A program made the translations under genes and the position numbers. Below, in pieces: positions 57,850 to 64,000 of a stretch of 64,000 nucleotides of DNA (within the stretch, counting starts at the first letter, position 1; each line of letters begins with the position of its first letter). The notes beneath the pieces are model-generated. The model did no database searches, was not told the origin of the DNA, and saw nothing but the letters and a program-made list of their open reading frames with translations. Origin of the DNA: Fagopyrum homotropicum (lineage: Eukaryota; Streptophyta; Magnoliopsida; Caryophyllales; Polygonaceae); assembly GCA_033239125.1 (NCBI GenBank), contig BSWB01000001.1:29477501-29541500 (forward strand), written 5' to 3'.

Positions 57850-58350
57850 TGTCTTAACTTTGAAAAATCATAACTCCTAAACTACTCGCTGGATTTATCC
57901 CAAATTTTGATACGTTCTACTATAAAATCTTATCTATAATATATCCAAAATTCAGCCGCAAAGGAGATAAAAATCCTATTGAAAACTATCTCACAAAACC
58001 GAATTTCAGCACAACAGAAAAACTGCTTACGACTTCATCTTTGAAAAATCATAAATCCCAAACCACTCGCTGGATACCCCTCAAATTTTAGTATGTTATA
58101 CTATACAATATCGACTAAAACATATCCAAAAATCAGAAATGAAGGAGTCGTCTAACTTACCCAAACCTAGATCACAAAACAAGCAGTTTTTCCAACACTT
58201 GAGAAGTTTCAGCACAACAGAAAAAAAAAACTGTTTACGACCCAATCTTTGAAAATTCTTAAATCCTAAACCACTTGCTGGATTCCTCTCAAATTTTAAT
58301 ATGTTATACCACAATATCCCAGCTATAACATATAAAAATTTCAGCCATAA
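57850..58350. repeat. Three diverged tandem units of about 170-210 bp in the T2 LTR
   Basis: The phrase TTTGAAAAATCATAA...CTCGCTGGAT...CAAATTTT recurs three times; the GCTGGA landmarks are at 57898, 58069 and 58277. The second and third units also share TTTCAGCACAACAGAAAAA just before them. Confidence 0.7.
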
Positions 58351-59135
58351 CGGATCAGTCTTTCATACCTAAATCTGGTCATCAAGCTAGCTGTTTCTAG
58401 TGACAATGTGCTTGCTGTTGCTGTTGCTGTGGTGCAGTTCGTGAAAGGAGCAGAAGCTGTGGAGGCTGGGCTGCTTTGGCTCAACGACAGAGGGGGTGTG
58501 AGGCTGTTCGGTCGAAGAGGGTCTGCAGAGAAGCGTCCTCATTCAGCAGCAATATAACGCAGAAGAGAAGCATAGGGAGAACAAATAGGAGAAGGAAGGG
58601 AAAGACGCACCTATGCAGAAGCTGTGTGCAGGAAGGTTGAGTCGCACCAGGTTGGGACGCAGAGGAGAAGGTCGAAGAATGCAGCCAAGGAGGAAGGAGG
58701 CAGGTGTAACGGCTGGGAGAGGAAGGGCCGAAGATCTGCAGACGTGAAGGTTGAGAGGGGAAGGCGTATCTCAACATGATTTGCGGGGCTGTTACGTTGG
58801 AGATCTTCCAGCTCAGCAAATGTAAGGGAGTAGCAGGCCATCCGTTCGTTGGGCCGACTCTCGATGGGCCTACTGGCTGGAGTGTACAAGTAGTCCGGTT
58901 GGATGCAAGCAAGAGAGGTGGGGTGGCATTTGTGTGGGCTGCAGCAAGGCAATTAAAAGAAATGGGCTGAAACAAGAGGAATAAAAATATAAGCTGAGTT
59001 TGTCAAAACTTGTCAAAAACTCGTCATGGGTTTGTCAGGCCCATGCATGACCTTGTCACAAAGTTGTCGGGCTTCGTCATGACCTCGTCTCAGCCTTGTC
59101 ATGATCTCGTCTAAAGTCTACGTTAAGAATTAATT

Positions 59136-59419
59136 ATAAGAATTAGGGTTTGATATGTATCTATTATTTTATGTGAATTAAATTCTACATAAAATGATAA
59201 ATAAATATAAGAATTAGGGTTTGATATAGTTCTATCATTTTATGTGAATTAAATTGTACATAAAATGATAAATAATTATAAGACTTAGGGTTTGATATAA
59301 TTCTATCATTTTATGTGAATTAAATTCTACATAAAATGATAAATAATTATAAGACTTAGGGTTTGATATAATTCTATCATTTTATGTGAATTAAATTCTA
59401 CATAAAATGATAAAATTTG
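59136..59419. repeat. Four 71-bp tandem units with a 12-bp inverted repeat
   Basis: Units start at 59136, 59207, 59278 and 59349. Units two to four hold ATCATTTTATGT and ACATAAAATGAT as perfect 12-bp arms around a 12-base loop; the first unit has a small change in the left arm. T1 has a single unit at about 2310-2350. Confidence 0.85.
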
Positions 59420-59513
59420 TGAAGAAAGAAATACTAGATAGAATGGGAACCGTCAACGGCTCGAAGTCCGAATTGATTCGGAACTAAATGGAATAAAAAT
59501 TCAGGATATTACA

Positions 59514-59717
59514 TCAGTACCCCCTTAAAATAAGTTTCGTCCCGAAACTTAGAACAAAGTACTTAATTAAACAACTTCCATAAATAAACTGGCATGTCCT
59601 AGTCTCACTAAATTTTTATTCGTTTCCTTAACTTCTCTAACCCTATCAAAGTGTAACGAAAAACAAAACTGGTCGTTACATCAGAACCCCCTCAAAATAA
59701 GTTTCGTCCCGAAACTT
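59514..59717 (-). promoter_or_regulatory. Two polypurine tract modules in tandem, T2
   Basis: In element orientation the inner module (59676-59717) and the outer module (59514-59551) each have AAGTTTCGGGACGAAACTT followed by a purine tract ending in GGGGG and a TGTAA LTR-like start. The inner start continues CGACCAG, a variant LTR beginning, for about 120 bases before the outer module. Confidence 0.7.
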
Positions 59718-62465
59718 AGGGTAAAACAATCCTGATCGGCCTTTAAGACACCAAATGGGTGTTTTTGATCACTACACAAAAGTCTCGTCGTTTCCACATC
59801 CAAGTATCCCGCACATCAAGGTTATCAAAAGCACACATCACTGACTAAGCACTCAATCATGAAATAAACAAGTAGTCAAACAATATCACACATCCAAGGT
59901 GAAGCCCTAACTCGTCACTCTCGAGGTTACAACTATCACTACATAGGTCTTTGAATGGTTACGCCTCTTACTATCCCCAGTATCTTAGGTAGTCTTATCA
60001 GCTTTTCATAAAGCCACTAAATCTTAAATATTTTCAGGTATTTAGATCACAAGCTCCTGCTACCACGTTCTAGAGTGGTTACCGGATATCTCACCGGTAT
60101 CATCCGACTTAACTGTCTGATCCTCTAATCTGATGACCTAACTCGTGTCTGATAGGTATCTCTCCAACTGAAATTCTCAAACTCAGTTCCCAAACTTAGT
60201 CTCCGTGGAAAACTGAAGCTACACTCTCCAATAGGGTGAGGAATACTAGTCCATCAGTCACTTCTAAACCGCTTTAAAACTTCAAATGGTTGCCTTACAC
60301 AACTCACTTCCAGATCCTTTGATGACCTTACGGACTCTAATCTAGTCAACTTTCTTCCCTTTCGTTAAGACCACTTGCTTCCAGCCTTCTGAAAAGGTTC
60401 TGACTACACACTCAGGTCAAAGGTCCTGGACATCCACCAACACTTACCAAGTGCTCAATGCTCTTCGTATAGCGACCCACTTTGTCTTGTCTTTTAATAT
60501 TACTCAGTCATCTTATTCCTCAGGTAAGGAATCATCACCTTTACCCTTTTCAAGTCTAACACTGAGACAACTAAAAATCAAATCTAGTGGTCATCCTCTT
60601 TGTTCACTTGGCATTATTATATTATTTATGGATCTCTAATATATCGTTAACTCGAACTTAGGCTTCTCACGCATTTTCCAAGATCTTAAGTGACATAGAA
60701 TATGTCCAGAATGACGGTATTAGACACAAAGTGATCTCATATCACCGTTATTTGATCATAACTACTCTATTAATGCTAGCACACTATCAACATAGCACTC
60801 TTATATCCTCCCCTTTTATCGGACTATTATAGCCCTCTAACTCAAAATGCAACTAGGCTTTGTTCCGACATAACATTACACAAAAAAAATCTACTCCGAG
60901 ATTATGCTTCTCTTAAGCACGGTTACTAGGTTGCAAGTATGCTCATGTCGCTTCTCTTTCTTATGTATCTTCGACTCAGGATGGTAGTTACTCACTTTGA
61001 GCTTTCTAGTGCAAACCATGCACAATACTTTTATTACATCGTTAATTCTTCTCTGAATCCATCAAGAAAACTCGCTCTAACGTACTCCGTTACGTATTGG
61101 ATTCCGAACTAGTTATTTGACAACATGTGACAAGCCGTCATTATTCACTTGAATCTATAATAGGGTACTAATCTCCTTCTATAACATCTTACATGCACAT
61201 ACTTTTCCGTCTAACTTCAGGGTGATACAACTCCCGTACAATATTTTCAATCACTCTCCGTAACCTATCTCACGTTCCTTCTAAGCGAAATACGTTTCAC
61301 CAACTATCATTATCTTAAACTTCAGCTTTGTGGGTTAGGACCCACCACAATTTTGTTGTGCTACTTTGATAATTTTGTTGTCACTCATAAATCATAAGGA
61401 CATTTTCTGTGAGTCCCAAGTGCTTAACCTCAAACTCTTTCTTCCAATTATACCCTAAGTCCTAACCCGATGAAGTACCAGATACCTTCCTTAATTGCCT
61501 TAAGAAAATAAAACAACGATTGAAAAAAACAACTTCTTCCGCTTACTTTCTTAATTCTTCTACCACGGATCCAAACTCCCTGACTTGATCGGAGTTTGAT
61601 CTTAACTAGCCAAGAAGTAACCCTTAAAATGTTTCTCTTTATACCTTTAATTCATCCAAGAAGGTTGTCGTTGCCTACTTGAGGAAATCCTCTAAGGCGC
61701 CGATAAAGCTACTCCATAGATCCACAGTCACAAATATCTCTTCTTAACGGCGCAACTCGTCAATACCAAACAATACTTGCACGTCCTTGGTTGACATCGG
61801 TCAGTCTATAATTGACTTATCTCAATTTCCTACCTCTACTGGTATTAAACTTTTGGTGCACATCACCTACTAGATTTATCCTTTTATCCTTCTTTAGTTC
61901 GTCATCTTTCACTCTTCTGCTTCCTTTGGGACAAGTCTGTTTCTCAAGTCTCACTGTGCCATTCTCTTGACGTCAAAAGTCGTTCCTAACACTCCACGAT
62001 AGATGGTAAGCGTCTTGTAGTTCTGATGACTTTTAATTACATCCCAATTGTAGTCCATTTATAGGGACCGTCTGTGTTGATGACCTATGTTCTGTTATAA
62101 ATGGGGGTTACCTTGGACTCTTGAGTCCACCACACGATTCTCACAAGCACAGGTGCCTTAATCGGCATTGTTTGTAATATTTCCTTCCAAATCTCTATTG
62201 ACTATGTTACGGGGTTTCGATCCTTTCGGTACTGGCGTTGTGATTCCTCTTAGAATTCTTATCTTTAAAGAAGACAAAACGTCTCCCGGCTCGTGAAGTC
62301 TACCTTTCGCTCTTACATTAAGTTGAAAGTCTCCATTCCGTGTTACTTGTGACCTGTCAAAATTTTCCTTAGCTAGTAGGTAAACAGTTGCTCATAAAAA
62401 TCCTTTTATACTTCTTTAGTTCTTTTACCTTCCACCCTTCCACTTCTTATGGGCTAACTCCATTA
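59718..62465 (-). other. Non-coding body of T2
   Basis: No retroelement protein motif is seen in any frame. About 59950-61610 is homologous in reverse to 1-1086. 61880-61930 and 62400-62450 resemble each other (CCTTTTATNCTTCTTTAGTTC start), suggesting an old internal duplication. Beyond 61610 there is no counterpart within the window. Confidence 0.55.
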
Positions 62466-63842
62466 GAGCTTCGAAGAGATGACATTCCAATTGATGACTC
62501 ATTCCGAGATGAGCAATTGCAAATGGTGGAGGAATGCTTGTTTCAAGTGTCTAGAGGAAATGAGCCATGGTATGCCGACATTGTGAACTACTTAGTGTGT
62601 GAGGAAGTGTCTCCGGGGTTGACATATGCACAAAGAAAGAAGTTCTTCAACGATGTGAGGCACTACTATTGGAGTGAACCGCTTCTATTCAAGAGAGGGC
62701 CGGATGGGATGTTTAGAAGATGCATACCGGAAGATGAAGTGGAGAGTGTGATCCGGCATTGTCACTCCTTACCATGTGGAGGCCATGCTAGCTCACACAA
62801 GACGTGTGCAAAGGTATTGCAATCCGGTTTTTATTGGCCTAACTTGTTTAAAGATGTGCAAGGTTTTGTAGCGGCATGTGATGCTTGCCAAAGGACGGGC
62901 AACATCTCAAGAAGGAATGAAATGCCCTTGAACAACATCCAAGAAGTGGAGATTTTTGATGTGTGGGGTGTGGACTTCATGGGACCATTCCCTTCTTCAT
63001 GTGGCAATCTCTTCATCCTATTGGCGGTGGATTATGTGTCAAGATGGGTGGAGGCAATCGCCTCTCCTACAAATGATGCAAAGGTGGTAGTGCGGTTCTT
63101 CAACCGGGTGATCTTCCCTAGGTTTGGAACACCAAGGGTGATCATTAGTGATGGAGGAAAACACTTCACCAATAGGAACTTTGGAGCACTTTTGGCTAAG
63201 TATGGGGTGACTCATAAGGTGGCAACATCTTACCATCCCCAAACTAGTGGCCAAGTGGAGATCTCCAACCGGGAGATCAAGGCCATCCTTGAGAAGACGG
63301 TGTCTAGGACTAGAAAGGATTGGGCTATGAAGCTCAATAACGCATTATGGGCATATAGAACCGCCTTCAAGACACCAATTGGAACCACTCCTTACAAGCT
63401 AGTCTATGGCAAGTCTTGCCATCTTCCGGTAGAGATGGATCATAGAGCTTATTGGGCCATTAAGTGGCTAAATTTTGATCTCAAAGCGGCGGGAGAAAAG
63501 AGATTGCTTGAATTGAATGCCCTCGAAGAGATCCGGTTGGACGCTTATGAGAATGCCCGGATTTACAAAGAGAGAACCAAAAGATGGCATGACAAGAAGA
63601 TCATCCCCAAGGAGTTGAGTGAAGGAGATCTTGTCCTTCTCTTCAACTCAAGGCTAAGGCTCTTTCCCGGAAAGCTCAAATCAAGATGGACCGGGCCATA
63701 TGTAGTGAAGAAGATCTTTTCCCATGGAGCCATTGAGATAAGAGGGGAACATTGTGGGAACTTTAAGGTGAATGGGCACCGGTTGAAGAAGTATATTCCG
63801 GGAGCTCCGGTGGACATGATTGCCCCACTTCACCTTGAATAG
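62466..63842 (+). CDS. Integrase of Athila copy D, open, 5' part of pol missing
   Basis: Athila similarity starts at [13 protein letters not shown], the end of the RNase H linker. The frame is open upstream to 62388, but that part belongs to the T2 body. The zinc domain [10 protein letters not shown] through ACDACQRTG is complete. The catalytic residues are present in [21 protein letters not shown] and [22 protein letters not shown]. The GPY/F module is intact ([12 protein letters not shown]). TAG at 63840-63842 closes the gene. No nonsense or frameshift is seen, so this is the only complete-looking integrase region in the window, though without promoter or upstream pol. The rest of D lies to the right. 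Confidence 0.88.
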   Translation, partial: ELRRDDIPIDDSFRDEQLQMVEECLFQVSRGNEPWYADIVNYLVCEEVSPGLTYAQRKKFFNDVRHYYWSEPLLFKRGPDGMFRRCIPEDEVESVIRHCHSLPCGGHASSHKTCAKVLQSGFYWPNLFKDVQGFVAACDACQRTGNISRRNEMPLNNIQEVEIFDVWGVDFMGPFPSSCGNLFILLAVDYVSRWVEAIASPTNDAKVVVRFFNRVIFPRFGTPRVIISDGGKHFTNRNFGALLAKYGVTHKVATSYHPQTSGQVEISNREIKAILEKTVSRTRKDWAMKLNNALWAYRTAFKTPIGTTPYKLVYGKSCHLPVEMDHRAYWAIKWLNFDLKAAGEKRLLELNALEEIRLDAYENARIYKERTKRWHDKKIIPKELSEGDLVLLFNSRLRLFPGKLKSRWTGPYVVKKIFSHGAIEIRGEHCGNFKVNGHRLKKYIPGAPVDMIAPLHLE

Positions 63843-64000
63843 ACGTCCCCGAGTTTGGTCAAGCTAATGACCTTAAAGAAGCGCTTGGTGGGAGGCAACC
63901 CATTGGTAACATTTTTTTCCTTTTTCGTTTTGTTTTCATTTTTAGATTTTTCTATCTTTGTGTGTGTTTTGTCTACTTTGTGTGTGTGCTAGAACATTAG
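63843..64000 (+). other. Post-pol region of D with hairpin
   Basis: AGCTAATGACCTTAAAGAAGCGCTTGG corresponds in position to the flank of the A and C hairpins. 63890-63903 (TGGGAGGCAACCCA) keeps a 4-bp stem and the AGGCAA loop. T-rich sequence follows to the window end. Confidence 0.6.

Larger units (their letters stand above)
56665..59513 (-). repeat. 3' LTR of T2
   Basis: 2849 bp. In element orientation it starts TGTAATATCC and ends GGGGTGTTACA, the same termini as T1. It is longer than the T1 LTR mainly because of the two internal tandem arrays listed separately. Confidence 0.82.
56665..62465 (-). mobile_element. Tekay-like LARD element T2, incomplete
   Basis: Oriented on the - strand: LTR 56665-59513, polypurine tracts, then a non-coding body homologous to 1-1086. 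It lies in the C 3' LTR, and ATTAT (56660-56664) would be the left target duplication. No 5' LTR, primer site or coding domain is found before the junction with Athila D near 62466, so it is truncated or rearranged. Without coding capacity it must have moved with proteins from another element. Confidence 0.7.

Noticed and set aside
1..62465. Giant inverted repeat (1-2217 against 59513-61610) as ends of one huge transposon
   Set aside because: Each side is part of its own Tekay-like element with independent LTR junctions; T2 lies in the C LTR, so they are two insertions in opposite orientation.
62388..62465. N-terminal extension of the D integrase frame
   Set aside because: Comes from the T2 body by chance in frame; starts with a non-ATG codon and shows no RNase H similarity.

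Overview
The window is plant nuclear DNA, almost certainly pericentromeric or otherwise heterochromatic, from an angiosperm with a retrotransposon-rich genome. I cannot name the species from sequence alone. I recognise no ordinary host gene. Nearly every base belongs to Ty3/gypsy LTR retrotransposons nested in one another: Athila-lineage elements (tRNA-Asp-type primer site, DLGAS protease, FMDD reverse transcriptase, an ATHILA ORF-1-like gene after pol) and Tekay/Del-like elements (chromodomain integrase, TTTTAAGGGGG polypurine tract, LTRs of 2.6-2.8 kb). A decayed L1-type LINE is also present.

Layout. 1-16655 is the 3' part of a Tekay-like element on the + strand (T1): a non-coding body, a broken integrase/chromodomain gene and a 3' LTR. 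That LTR is split by a complete Athila element on the - strand (A1, 2481-14301, target duplication ACTTG). T1 lies next to a LINE reverse-transcriptase pseudogene (16656-17900, -). After an AT-rich stretch with a minisatellite comes a Tekay LTR fragment (T3, 18836-20936, -). It is interrupted by Athila element B, which has gag and the downstream accessory ORF but no pol. B is interrupted at 25459 by Athila element C (+). C carries three later insertions: A2 in its 5' LTR (25567-32260, duplication TCTAT), A3 in its RNase H region (37773-49581, duplication TGAAG), and a - strand Tekay-like element T2 in its 3' LTR (from 56665). At about 62466 the T2 body abuts the intact integrase end of a further Athila copy, D, which runs off the window.

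How the parts relate. A1 and A3 have gag, protease, RT-RNase H and the accessory ORF, but both lack integrase with the same join. A2 has lost gag, protease and RT and instead has one open chimeric ORF ending in an integrase remnant. C and D have complete integrase cores. The families therefore look like a set of mutually dependent, partly non-autonomous elements.

The most unusual signal is that each Athila family carries its own short CG-rich dyad, scattered through LTR, leaders, coding spacers and 3' region: CACCTCGGTCGAGGTG in A, TTCCACGGCCGTGGAA in C, and a CCGCCCCTGCGG core in B. The placement is equivalent but the sequence differs. Other conserved non-coding structures are a hairpin after pol with a compensatory base pair, hairpins attached to polypurine tracts, repeated copies of the PPT core, and a conserved block in the 3' region. 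All comparisons were made by eye; no alignment or folding program was run.
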